Origin: Paenibacillus pectinilyticus
Lineage (GTDB): Bacteria; Bacillota; Bacilli; Paenibacillales; NBRC-103111
Assembly: GCF_001700435.1 (NCBI RefSeq)
Contig: NZ_LYPC01000002.1
Coordinates: forward strand, 186,001-250,000
Length of the DNA stretch: 64,000 nucleotides
Reading direction: 5' to 3'
Positions 16,822 through 25,195 of the stretch are shown piece after piece. Position 1 is the stretch's first letter. Each line of letters opens with the position of its first letter. The notes below the pieces were generated by a model. The model did not search any database. It saw nothing but the letters and a program-made list of their open reading frames with translations, and had not been told where the DNA came from. The translations under genes and the position numbers were made by a program.

Positions 16822-17916
16822 TCAAGAAAGTCTGTCAGATAGCACCAAGAACATCGCATGAGACCATAGGAGCGGCAGCGCGGGTTCACCATGCTTGGCG
16901 GTCCATTCTGCATAGACACCAGGCTCTCGTAGATGATCGGTCACTTGTTCGGGAAAGCGCCCCAGCCCGTCTGCTTTACTCATGATCCAAGTTAAACATC
17001 GCTGCGCCTCTTCTTTGTCACCCATTTCTAACTTCACTAAGCCATACCACGCGGTCAAAAGCAGCCATTCGCCTCCACCGTAATAACGATCTTCGTAATA
17101 TCTTTGGATGCCCCCATGCTTCAATTCAGCTTCGATCGTCTGCACGGTGCGGACCATGATCGGATCCGTGGCCTCGCACACGTTAAAAGGTACAGCGAGC
17201 CACAGCAAGCTGGCGTCTACACCGCTTAGAGCCGGTTGCCATATTTCATTGATGCAATGGATTGATTTCACAAATCTTCCTTCATGGACAGCATGTGTAT
17301 GTATAAATTGTCGAATAAATTGTGCCTTTTCAACTAAATCCTGTCGTGATTCCAGTTCTCCAAGCGTGTTAAGACCGCCATACAGACAAGCCAAGGTTGC
17401 TGGATGTACATAATCCGGATATTCTTCCCAGCAGTCAAAATTCGGATAGTGCCAGAAGTTCATCACATAATCTACCGTTATTTCAATACTCGTTCTGAAC
17501 TCATCTAACAGTGAGGTATTGCCAGTCTGGCGGATATGTGCCACCAGTCCCCATAGCCAAGCTCCATATCCATCCAGCTGAAAATGACCCCACTCCGAAT
17601 GATCGTCGCGACCATCCAAATGATACCGCGTTCCGAGAAACTCAGATCGATCAATCCAGATGTTGTTCGCATGCTTGCGAAGAAGCTCATCTAACCGCGA
17701 ACGCTTGTCTTTCAGCACATTGTGCACCCACCGATAAAATTGCTCAGCACTCTGTGTCTCTCCCACACGGTCCATCGCATTCGCTATAAAGGTCCCATCT
17801 CGTAACCAACTATACGTATACGCAGGAAATAGCGGCGAAGCCACATAACCTCCGCTTGGATGTTGATTCAACTTAATAACTTCAATGCTTCGGCTGATGA
17901 GTTGTTCCTGCTCCAT
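16822..17916 (-). CDS. Cytosolic glycoside hydrolase family 15-like protein (glucoamylase/glucodextranase type)
   Basis: The 364-residue protein is an alpha/alpha-barrel enzyme of GH15 type. TYSWLRDGTFIANAM holds the substrate-binding Trp/Arg/Asp; NFDCWEEYPDYVHPAT holds the general acid; GGEWLLLTAWYGL holds the second catalytic Glu. It lacks a signal peptide and the N-terminal beta-sandwich of bacterial glucoamylases, so it is shorter than usual and probably acts on cytosolic oligosaccharides. I chose ATG 17916, after AAGGGGAG; the upstream in-frame start lies inside the ypuI terminator. Confidence 0.8.
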   Translation of the reverse strand: MEQEQLISRSIEVIKLNQHPSGGYVASPLFPAYTYSWLRDGTFIANAMDRVGETQSAEQFYRWVHNVLKDKRSRLDELLRKHANNIWIDRSEFLGTRYHLDGRDDHSEWGHFQLDGYGAWLWGLVAHIRQTGNTSLLDEFRTSIEITVDYVMNFWHYPNFDCWEEYPDYVHPATLACLYGGLNTLGELESRQDLVEKAQFIRQFIHTHAVHEGRFVKSIHCINEIWQPALSGVDASLLWLAVPFNVCEATDPIMVRTVQTIEAELKHGGIQRYYEDRYYGGGEWLLLTAWYGLVKLEMGDKEEAQRCLTWIMSKADGLGRFPEQVTDHLREPGVYAEWTAKHGEPALPLLWSHAMFLVLSDRLS

Positions 17917-17942
17917 GGTTGATCTCCCCTTTGTATAAGAAA

Positions 17943-17972
17943 AGAGATGCGCGAATCGCATCTCTTGGTCGT
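17943..17972 (-). terminator. Terminator of the ypuI-like gene
   Basis: AAGAGATGCG (17943-17952) and CGCATCTCTT (17958-17967) form a perfect 10-bp stem; TTCTTATA follows on the minus strand. Confidence 0.8.
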
Positions 17973-18002
17973 TTATTTCTGAAGTTGAGATAAATAGTCA
18001 GA

Positions 18003-18503
18003 TTATACTTTTTCGCCTTGCATACGGCGTTGTGTGATGTAATCTGTTTCATAGTAGGCCAAATCTTCACGAAGTTCTTCGAAGACTTTGGACAATTCGA
18101 TCGTTAGATCACGAACGTCACGGGATGGTTTTTTACGGAAACGAATCGCATCTTGCCCGGTATAAGCATAACGACCGTCTTCGGAATAGCACTCATTCTT
18201 CGGATAGAAAAAGGTATTAACACATGTATGATATACCTCATAGAGCACTTTTTCTGAAAAATCAACATTAAAAGTAGGACGTCTCAAGCTAACGCCCAAT
18301 TTCTCATAAGCCACTTCGCAAAAAACAAGAAGATGACGAGTATCCTGTAGATAACCGCGGTAAAACTCGTCCATTGCTGGATCATTTTCCACATTTAACA
18401 GGGAGAGCGAATGTTGATTAAGAAACAGTTCCATTTTGGCCGTCGTTTCTTTTAGTTTAGTACGCGTGGAATCACAAACATTTTTCACATTAAAAACAGC
18501 CAT
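18003..18503 (-). CDS. ypuI: YpuI-like DUF3907 protein
   Basis: A 166-residue soluble, mostly helical protein with conserved-looking blocks (YEVYHTCVNTFFYPKNECY, GRYAYTGQDAIRFR). I believe it is of the YpuI/DUF3907 family, whose function is unknown; that family call is from memory of the pattern. AGGAGG lies nine bases before the ATG. The gene stands alone between its terminator and the divergent subtilase gene. The 180 bp upstream show only a GGTATGTG...CATATACC inverted repeat. Confidence 0.65.
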   Translation of the reverse strand: MAVFNVKNVCDSTRTKLKETTAKMELFLNQHSLSLLNVENDPAMDEFYRGYLQDTRHLLVFCEVAYEKLGVSLRRPTFNVDFSEKVLYEVYHTCVNTFFYPKNECYSEDGRYAYTGQDAIRFRKKPSRDVRDLTIELSKVFEELREDLAYYETDYITQRRMQGEKV

Positions 18504-18685
18504 GTAAGAAGACCTCCTATAATTGCGCTACTTCTATCCTACCATAAATGTTCCCGAAGTGGTATATGTAAAACAGCACATACCATGCATAAAACAATCC
18601 CGCTCGCCTAACCCTAAACCTAGTTAATTTGTTTTTTACTACGAGTTGGCCTTTTTTCAAAAGTCAGAAAAGGAGGGTTAGAGCC

Positions 18686-20614
18686 ATGTGGCGTTATCTT
18701 TCAACCATTACACTTGCTTTAGGCTTAGGTATTATTTTATTTCCCGAGCACAATAACCGCCCCAAACCTGGACCCGAAGTCTACAGTGCAAAGTACGAAA
18801 CGACATCAAAGCTTGCCCTGTTGGAACAGGATGTGAAGCTGACGGATGAACTATGTAGGAGTCAATGCGCTATTGATTATACCACTATGCTCAGTCAAAT
18901 TGAAGGCGGCGAGCCGGTAACGAATGTGTTAAAAAATATGCGAAGCCATCACGAGAAGATGGATGTGCTTGTTTGGTCCCAAAAAGGCCAGCCATGGGAG
19001 AAAGGGATTCAATCCGGTGACTTACCTCCTTCGAACAAAGATCAAGCAGCAACCTATCTGAAAGAAGCGAAAACGGCTGTAGATGCTGGCAAACATTATC
19101 AATCACCTAAATTTGGAGCTGGGCATCAGGTTTATTTTGTACAGGGCACTCCATCAACGAATGGCAATGATTCCTTAATTGGTGTCATACATCAAGATGT
19201 ACTTGCACAAGTCACGGATCATCAAATGAAAAATTTAAGACTTGAGCCTTATCCGAATGAGAATCGGTGGAAGGTTGAATCGGTGGATACGCACTCTCTG
19301 AAAGATAAAGTTGTGGATCATCCCGAGGATAATCAAGGGACAAGCCATTATCATCAGAACGAAGTTGTGGTACGTTTCAAAACGGATCCAACAGACGCCC
19401 AACTGAAGCAAATCAAAGCAGAGATTAAAGCCATTTCAGCACAAAAGCTAGGTTATACGTATGTTTTCCGTACAGAGAGTATGGAAGCTAAGGCGTTAAT
19501 GGCCTATTTTAGCAAATGGAATGTCGCTTATGTGGAGCCTCATTTCCTATATATGACGAATGATTATTACGACGATCAAGAAAAAGACCAGGATACAACG
19601 GATTCTAGTTCAAATTCGAATTCACATTCTTCTGGCACAGAGCAAGCACCTGTTTCTGCGAATTTTATGCCTAATGATCGTTTGTATCAAAAATATCAAT
19701 GGAATTTGCCGCTCATTGAAACAGTCCAAGGCTGGCAATTGAACCGCGGTGCGAATGATGTCATTGTAGCCGTGGTAGACACCGGGGTAGATCAACAGCA
19801 TCCTGACCTGCAAGGACAGCTTCTGCCGGGCTATAACGTCATCAGTGGGAATGACAACCCACAAGATGATGTTGGCCACGGGACTCATGTAACAGGCGTT
19901 ATCGCGGCGCTTGTGAACAATAATCTAGGCGTTGCAGGAATGACTTGGTATAACAAGGTTTTACCTGTGAAAGTACTCGATCAAACGGGTGCAGGCAGCA
20001 CCTACTCGGTCGCACAAGGAATTATCTGGGCTGCTGACCATGGCGCTAAAGTGATGAATCTTAGCCTTGGCAACTATGCGGATTCAGGCTTTCTGCATGA
20101 TGCCATCCAATATGCTTATGATAAAGACGTTGCCTTAATTGCAGCAAGCGGAAACGATAACACCGAACAGCCTGGTTTTCCAGCTGCGTATCCCGAGGTC
20201 TTTGCAGTTGCTGCCAGCGATTCGCAGAATCAGAAAGCTCCATTCTCCAATTATGGGGATTATATTGATGTCACCGCACCTGGGGTCAGCATTGCCAGCA
20301 CGTATCCGAATAATCAATATGCAGCATTGTCCGGTACATCCATGGCAAGTCCACATGTGACCGCGCTTGCGGCACTGATTCGGTCCACGAATCCGAATTT
20401 GAAAAATACGGAAGTCTACGACATCATGAGAAAGTCTGCTCAAGATTTGGGAGACGAAGGTCGAGATAAATATTTCGGCTATGGCTTGATTGATGTGGTA
20501 AAAGCGATCGAAATGGCGAAGCAAAATACCGCTCCGCTTTCTTATTGGCCGCAGGATTTTGCGCGTCAGCTGCACTTGGTACCGAGAAAGTATGCGGGAG
20601 CGATCGAAAGATAA
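18686..20614 (+). CDS. Membrane-anchored subtilisin-like (S8) serine protease
   Basis: This 642-residue protease has one N-terminal membrane helix or uncleaved signal (residues 1-20). An extracytoplasmic region of about 190 residues of unknown fold follows, then a fervidolysin/I9-type propeptide (about 215-290, VVVRFKTD...KWNVAYVEPHF). The S8 domain has Asp in AVVDTGVDQQHPD, His in DVGHGTHVTGVIAAL, oxyanion Asn in AASGNDN and Ser in SGTSMASPHVTALAAL. A Ser/Asp-rich linker (around 300-320) separates propeptide and protease. The ATG at 18686 follows AAGGAGGG; the ATG upstream has no ribosome binding site. It stands alone, with a terminator. Confidence 0.9.
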   Translation: MWRYLSTITLALGLGIILFPEHNNRPKPGPEVYSAKYETTSKLALLEQDVKLTDELCRSQCAIDYTTMLSQIEGGEPVTNVLKNMRSHHEKMDVLVWSQKGQPWEKGIQSGDLPPSNKDQAATYLKEAKTAVDAGKHYQSPKFGAGHQVYFVQGTPSTNGNDSLIGVIHQDVLAQVTDHQMKNLRLEPYPNENRWKVESVDTHSLKDKVVDHPEDNQGTSHYHQNEVVVRFKTDPTDAQLKQIKAEIKAISAQKLGYTYVFRTESMEAKALMAYFSKWNVAYVEPHFLYMTNDYYDDQEKDQDTTDSSSNSNSHSSGTEQAPVSANFMPNDRLYQKYQWNLPLIETVQGWQLNRGANDVIVAVVDTGVDQQHPDLQGQLLPGYNVISGNDNPQDDVGHGTHVTGVIAALVNNNLGVAGMTWYNKVLPVKVLDQTGAGSTYSVAQGIIWAADHGAKVMNLSLGNYADSGFLHDAIQYAYDKDVALIAASGNDNTEQPGFPAAYPEVFAVAASDSQNQKAPFSNYGDYIDVTAPGVSIASTYPNNQYAALSGTSMASPHVTALAALIRSTNPNLKNTEVYDIMRKSAQDLGDEGRDKYFGYGLIDVVKAIEMAKQNTAPLSYWPQDFARQLHLVPRKYAGAIER

Positions 20615-20630
20615 CTCCCATTTAAATGGT

Positions 20631-20672
20631 AAAAAAACCTTCAATGCCACTTCGTGGGGTTGAAGGTTTTTT
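20631..20672 (+). terminator. Terminator of the subtilase gene
   Basis: A7CCTTCAA (20631-20644) and TTGAAGGTTTTTT (20660-20672) form a long stem. An inner CCAC/GTGG pairing closes the loop. Confidence 0.85.
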
Positions 20673-20677
20673 ATGTA

Positions 20678-20717
20678 GAAAAATAATAATACCCGCATAG
20701 CCGAGGCCATGCGGGTA
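20678..20717 (-). terminator. Terminator of rnpB
   Basis: On the minus strand TACCCGCAT pairs with ATGCGGGTA across a ten-base loop and is followed by TTATTATTTTT. It lies about ten bases after the RNase P RNA. Confidence 0.85.
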
Positions 20718-20728
20718 ACCGACAGTGT

Positions 20729-21143
20729 GGAAAGTTTGCCGTAAGCCGGGTTCTGTACTTCCAGTGGTCATAACGGGCGTCTGCTCCCCTGCCACTATTG
20801 AAGCGACAATCATCTATCTAGGCCATGCATTGCTACACAGCTCAAGCGACCAACCCGAACGCGTCTCAGGCGAAGACTGCTGCCTCGAAAGCAACTAGCG
20901 TTCCATTAGGTCTTGCTCCAAGTGGGGTTTACCAGGATCTATGTCACCATAGAACCTCGTGGTCTCTTACACCACGGTTCCACCCTTGCCTGTGCTATAT
21001 TTCAAGCCATCGGCGGTCCATTTCTGTGGCCCTATCCTTCAACTCGCGTTGACTGGACGTTATCCAGCACCCTGCCATATGGAGCCCGGACTTTCCTCTC
21101 GCTATGGCTTACCCATAGCCAGCGATTGTCTGTCAAACTTTCC
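20729..21143 (-). ncRNA. rnpB: RNase P RNA (bacterial type B)
   Basis: The minus strand shows the signature of the catalytic RNA of RNase P. GGAAAGTTTG/CAAACTTTCC closes helix P1 at the two ends. GAGGAAAGTCCGGGCTCC is the conserved CR-I/P4 5' strand. CAGGGTGCTGGATAACGTCC follows, and near the 3' end comes AGAACCCGGCTTAC (the P4 3' strand). Length, about 415 bases, fits the Bacillus type B class (about 400). It matures tRNA 5' ends. It has its own promoter (21156-21184) and terminator (20678-20717). Confidence 0.97.
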
Positions 21144-21155
21144 AGTGCATAGGCT

Positions 21156-21184
21156 AGTATACTAGGAATGCCTTCGAATTACAA
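21156..21184 (-). promoter_or_regulatory. Promoter of rnpB
   Basis: On the minus strand, TTGTAA (21179-21184), a 17-base spacer and TATACT (21156-21161). The predicted start near 21149 is a few bases before helix P1. Confidence 0.75.
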
Positions 21185-21186
21185 CT

Positions 21187-21220
21187 AAAAAGCCGAACTG
21201 AAAACAAACAGTTCGGCTTT
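21187..21220 (-). terminator. Terminator of yqfO
   Basis: AAAGCCGAACTG (21189-21200) and CAGTTCGGCTTT (21209-21220) form a perfect 12-bp stem, with TTT after it on the minus strand. Confidence 0.85.
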
Positions 21221-21237
21221 CTTGTTCATAACCGTTC

Positions 21238-22347
21238 CTAGATGAACTGGAACGGTTCGGTATCAATCGCAGACGCAAGCACCTGCGTATCCGTCTTTGC
21301 CAGCTGCGCGGCGAGGTAATCCGCGACGCCGCGCTTCATGACCTTCTCGACGTTGTGTCCAACGTCGAGGATCGCCAGCCCCGCCGCAAGCGCATCGTGC
21401 GCGGTGTGGTAGTCAATGTCGCCAGTGACCAGCACATCGGCGCCTGCAAACATGGCGTGTCGCATGTAGCGGCCGCCAGAGCCCCCTAACACGGCCACCT
21501 TGCGGATGGGCCGTGAGAGATCGCCGACGACGCGCACCGTCGGCACGTCGAACACCGCCTTCGCGTGCTCCGTGAGCTCACGAAGCGTCATGGCCGCTGG
21601 CAACTTGCCGACGCGGCCCAAACCGAACACTCTACCCTTGAGATCCATCGGGTAGAGGTCATAGGCCACCTCCTCATAGGGGTGGGCCTTCAACATCGCT
21701 TGAACCGCTCTGCGCTGTACGCCAGCGGTTACAATCGTCTCAACGCGCACTTCCTGTACGCGTTCCAGCTTACCGACTTCCCCGATAAACGGAATCGCCC
21801 CTTCCTGCGGCAGGAACGTCCCCGTCCCGGGGATGTTGAAGCTGCAAGAGCTGTACTGACCAATGCCGCCTGCTCCCGCCTTAAATAGGGCATCCAGGAC
21901 CTGCTGATGATGTGTCTCAGGTACGAAAACAACAAGCTTTTGCAGCTTCTCTGTATGCACATCTTCTAAGTGAGTGAGTTCCGTTAATCCTAACTGATCC
22001 GCCAACAAATCGTTAACGCCGCCTTCAGCCACATCGAGATTCGTATGCGCGATATAGACCGCGATATCATGCTTGATACATTTTTCATATAAACGCCCTG
22101 CCGGAGTGTCGGTTTGGAGGTGAGCCAAAGGCCTGAAAATAATCGCATGGTGAGCAATAATTAAATTAGCCCCAGTTGAGATCGCTTCGTCAACAACGGC
22201 ATCCGTGACATCAAGTGCAACCAATACCTTCGTAATATCCTTCTGTAAGGAGCCAAGTTGCAGACCTATTTTGTCATCAGCCATCGCGTAATGCTTGGGT
22301 GCCAGCTGTTCGAATAGCTGAATTACGGTTTGACCTTTTGCAAGCAC
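21238..22347 (-). CDS. yqfO: Nif3-like dinuclear metal centre protein (YqfO)
   Basis: The 369-residue protein is of the Nif3/YqfO family with the PII-like middle domain found in Firmicutes (KLVVFVPETHHQQVLDALF...). Metal ligands are visible in LIIAHHAIIF, HTNLDVAEGG and DIDYHTAHDA...DVGHNVEK. The role is unclear; members have been linked to metal handling. The GTG at 22347 follows AAGGAGG by seven bases, and the gene overlaps the end of trmK by 25 bases. The 3' half of the gene is clearly richer in G+C than its neighbours. Confidence 0.93.
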   Translation of the reverse strand: MLAKGQTVIQLFEQLAPKHYAMADDKIGLQLGSLQKDITKVLVALDVTDAVVDEAISTGANLIIAHHAIIFRPLAHLQTDTPAGRLYEKCIKHDIAVYIAHTNLDVAEGGVNDLLADQLGLTELTHLEDVHTEKLQKLVVFVPETHHQQVLDALFKAGAGGIGQYSSCSFNIPGTGTFLPQEGAIPFIGEVGKLERVQEVRVETIVTAGVQRRAVQAMLKAHPYEEVAYDLYPMDLKGRVFGLGRVGKLPAAMTLRELTEHAKAVFDVPTVRVVGDLSRPIRKVAVLGGSGGRYMRHAMFAGADVLVTGDIDYHTAHDALAAGLAILDVGHNVEKVMKRGVADYLAAQLAKTDTQVLASAIDTEPFQFI

Positions 22348-23087
22348 GCGAGAACCTCCTTGATTTCATTTATTTCCTTGTGGACCTGCTCCGCTTTAAC
22401 AATAGAAGCCTCAGCAGTCGAAAGCTTTAACTGCGCTTCGATCATCGCTAGCTTGTTCAGTTCGCTCTCCCACTTCATAAACCAAATCTCTGGAGCTTCG
22501 TTAATTAAGTAGGGCCCCATCTGATGCAAGCGTTCCTTGGACACGTTCACTCCACCTGGAAGTTGTCGCTCGGCGTAAAGCGATTCTAATGCATCACGTT
22601 CCTCCAATGAGCCTGTACTCGCTGTTAGAATCTCATAAATCTTGCCGTCTTCCTCTAGAATCGCTTCCGATTCCAGCTTCCAGCCATTCTCAAGCAGCCA
22701 ACGACGAACATGATCCTCACCTACATTTGGCTGTAAAATAAGATGCTTTACTCCTGGAAGCTTTGACTTCCCCGCATCCAAAATACTAGCCATCAAACTC
22801 CCGCCCATACCCGCGATAGTAATGACATCCACTTCACCAGTTTCAAGGACGGCAAGCCCGTCACCGGATCTTACTTGAATTACTTTCGATAAGCCGCTTT
22901 CTAATACTTGTCTCTGCGCTGCTTCATAAGGCCCTGGATTAACTTCACCCGCAATTGCGGATACAATAATCCCTTGCTGTGCCAAATAGGTTGGAAGCAA
23001 CGCATGATCCGAGCCAATATCTGCAACCTTTGAACCCTTAGGTACTCGGTCTGCAATCATTTGAAGTCTTTTCGATAGTTTAATCAT
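22323..23087 (-). CDS. trmK: tRNA (adenine22-N1)-methyltransferase
   Basis: The 254-residue protein has a Rossmann SAM-binding motif VADIGSDHALLPTYL and a later AGMGG. The core runs to about residue 170 and the C terminus is a helical (coiled-coil) extension, as in TrmK structures. It methylates A22 in tRNA D-loops. The gene is followed, with 25 bases overlap, by yqfO, the same order as in Bacillus. Confidence 0.92.
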   Translation of the reverse strand: MIKLSKRLQMIADRVPKGSKVADIGSDHALLPTYLAQQGIIVSAIAGEVNPGPYEAAQRQVLESGLSKVIQVRSGDGLAVLETGEVDVITIAGMGGSLMASILDAGKSKLPGVKHLILQPNVGEDHVRRWLLENGWKLESEAILEEDGKIYEILTASTGSLEERDALESLYAERQLPGGVNVSKERLHQMGPYLINEAPEIWFMKWESELNKLAMIEAQLKLSTAEASIVKAEQVHKEINEIKEVLACLQKVKP

Positions 23088-23090
23088 CTG

Positions 23091-23921
23091 CTACATTACC
23101 CACTCTACCCATTTTTTGCGCAACAGAAATAACGCTGCGCCTACTGAAACTAATTTAGCTGTAAATGACATCTGAATCAATCTTTCGCTCATGTCGATGT
23201 TGACAAGAAAGGTCATGGCTTCTGGAATAAACCATACAAGACCTCCCACTAGCATGAGCACGCTAGCCGCTTGTTTATTCGTATGATGTGCAAGCCAAGC
23301 CATCCATATAAGTACAATACTCACTGGAATCCAGCTTAATTCGAGTGAAAACCAGGCTGGATTTGTTAACTTTTGCATTAAGAGCCAACCGTAAGTAGCT
23401 ATAAGACCGACCCAACCGCATATCTGAAAGATGGCCATCCGACCAATCAAGCCATTGAAAAGCCAGATACAACTGCAGAAAGCCAAATAACCAATATACG
23501 TTGTAGATTTCTGAATATCGGCCAAATCCATCATGTGTAAACCCAATAACAGCATCGCAATGGAAGCAATTCCGCACATGACATATGAAATCACGGGTGC
23601 ACGTCCAAATTGTCGATAGGCAATTGCATAACAAATGATGACAAAAAGTGTGGAAATACCAATTTGCATTGGCAATCCAAAAGAGTTAAAATTAAGAGCA
23701 GATAAGGCAAGAGCGGCGATTACCGCTAAAAAGCCCAACCATATTTTCCAGTTACTGTTTGTTATTGCTGTAGCCGAAACACCCAAAATTGATGCAGGTT
23801 TAGGTGTCATATCATCCACATACAAATTCATTAGAAAATCGCAATAATGCTCCGGGAGCAATTTGCTTCTACGCCAATGATCGATTTCTCTTACTATCAC
23901 TTTTCTTCTCTCAGCATCCAT
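23091..23921 (-). CDS. Multi-span membrane protein of unknown function
   Basis: This 276-residue protein (from ATG 23921, with GGTGAG seven bases upstream) has a hydrophilic N-terminal 55 residues (MDAERRKVIVREIDHWRRSK...). Seven to eight membrane helices follow. Its N-terminal helix and overall layout resemble DUF2157-type membrane proteins, without a convincing match. It lies between sigA and trmK, where Bacillus carries cccA (cytochrome c550); no haem motif CxxCH is present. Confidence 0.75.
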   Translation of the reverse strand: MDAERRKVIVREIDHWRRSKLLPEHYCDFLMNLYVDDMTPKPASILGVSATAITNSNWKIWLGFLAVIAALALSALNFNSFGLPMQIGISTLFVIICYAIAYRQFGRAPVISYVMCGIASIAMLLLGLHMMDLADIQKSTTYIGYLAFCSCIWLFNGLIGRMAIFQICGWVGLIATYGWLLMQKLTNPAWFSLELSWIPVSIVLIWMAWLAHHTNKQAASVLMLVGGLVWFIPEAMTFLVNIDMSERLIQMSFTAKLVSVGAALFLLRKKWVEWVM

Positions 23922-23996
23922 TTGTTCGCTCACCTTCCTAGCTACTTTATCGGTGATATCATGCTAAGATTTTAGTAGTAGTTTTAAAATGTCCAC

Positions 23997-24028
23997 AAAA
24001 AAAAGACCCCGCCGAATCTGGCAGGGCC
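23997..24028 (-). terminator. Terminator of the dnaG-sigA unit
   Basis: On the minus strand, GGCCCTGCC pairs with GGCGGGGTC (with G-U pairs) across a six-base loop, followed by T8. Confidence 0.85.
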
Positions 24029-24042
24029 CACTCACAGCGATT

Positions 24043-25158
24043 TTATTCCAAAAAGTCCTTCAAACGTTTACTACGGCTTGGATGTCTTAACTTCCGCAAG
24101 GCTTTTGCTTCAATCTGACGAATCCGTTCCCGCGTAACACCGAATACTTTTCCTACTTCTTCTAAAGTTCTTGTACGTCCATCATCGAGTCCAAAACGTA
24201 AACGCAATACATTTTCTTCTCTTTCTGTCAACGTGTCAAGTACGTCTTCAAGCTGTTCTTTCAGAAGCTCATACGCAGCTGCGTCTGCTGGTGCTAATGC
24301 CTCTTGATCCTCGATAAAATCCCCCAAATGTGAATCATCTTCTTCACCGATCGGTGTTTCTAACGAAACAGGCTCTTGTGCAATTTTCATGATCTCACGG
24401 ACTTTATCTGTGCTCAAATCCATCTCTTTGGCAATCTCTTCTGGCGTCGGTTCGCGCCCTAATTCTTGCAGCAATTGACGGGAAACACGAATCAATTTAT
24501 TAATCGTTTCGACCATATGTACCGGAATTCGAATCGTTCTCGCTTGATCGGCAATCGCACGAGTGATCGCTTGGCGGATCCACCAGGTCGCATAAGTACT
24601 GAATTTATAGCCCTTTGTATGGTCAAATTTCTCAACAGCCTTAATAAGACCCATATTTCCTTCTTGAATCAAATCAAGGAAAAGCATGCCGCGGCCTACA
24701 TAGCGTTTGGCGATACTTACAACGAGTCTAAGGTTCGCTTCCGCAAGACGGCGCTTTGCTTCCTCATCCCCATTTTCAATACGTTTGGCTAACCCCACTT
24801 CATCTTCCGCAGAAAGAAGCGGCACGCGGCCAATTTCTTTCAAATACATCCGAACAGGATCGTTAATTTTAATGCCTGGCGGCAACGCCAGATCATCATC
24901 AAAGTTAAATTCATCGCGCTCATTTTCTTCAGGATTCATCGAATCTTCATCCGATTCGTTCCCCACATCAATACCTTGCTCGGATAGCTGTTCGAAGAAC
25001 TCATCGATTTGCTCAGGATCCTGATCGAAGGGAGCTAATTTCTCCATGATATCCTTGTAAGTTAGTGAAGACCGTTTTTTCCCCTGCTCTATAAGTTGGT
25101 CTTTCACCTGGTCCAGGGTCAATTCTGTCTCTAGTTCTGTACGCTGATCATTCGCCAT
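24043..25158 (-). CDS. sigA: RNA polymerase primary sigma factor SigA (RpoD)
   Basis: The 371-residue sigma factor contains region 1.1, an acidic linker ([17 protein letters not shown]), region 2 with the -10 recognition helix ([17 protein letters not shown]), region 3 and region 4 with the -35 helix-turn-helix ([17 protein letters not shown]). It is the housekeeping factor that would read the consensus promoters found across this window. The start is ATG 25158, eight bases after AGGGAG. It follows dnaG by 37 bases in one unit. Confidence 0.97.
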   Translation of the reverse strand: MANDQRTELETELTLDQVKDQLIEQGKKRSSLTYKDIMEKLAPFDQDPEQIDEFFEQLSEQGIDVGNESDEDSMNPEENERDEFNFDDDLALPPGIKINDPVRMYLKEIGRVPLLSAEDEVGLAKRIENGDEEAKRRLAEANLRLVVSIAKRYVGRGMLFLDLIQEGNMGLIKAVEKFDHTKGYKFSTYATWWIRQAITRAIADQARTIRIPVHMVETINKLIRVSRQLLQELGREPTPEEIAKEMDLSTDKVREIMKIAQEPVSLETPIGEEDDSHLGDFIEDQEALAPADAAAYELLKEQLEDVLDTLTEREENVLRLRFGLDDGRTRTLEEVGKVFGVTRERIRQIEAKALRKLRHPSRSKRLKDFLE

Positions 25159-25195
25159 GGTACGGACTCCCTCCTCCCTAGTCATATCAGTCTAT

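Noticed and set aside
20825-21165. Plus-strand frames across 20.8-21.17 kb
   Set aside because: They lie antisense to the RNase P RNA, which explains the sequence fully.
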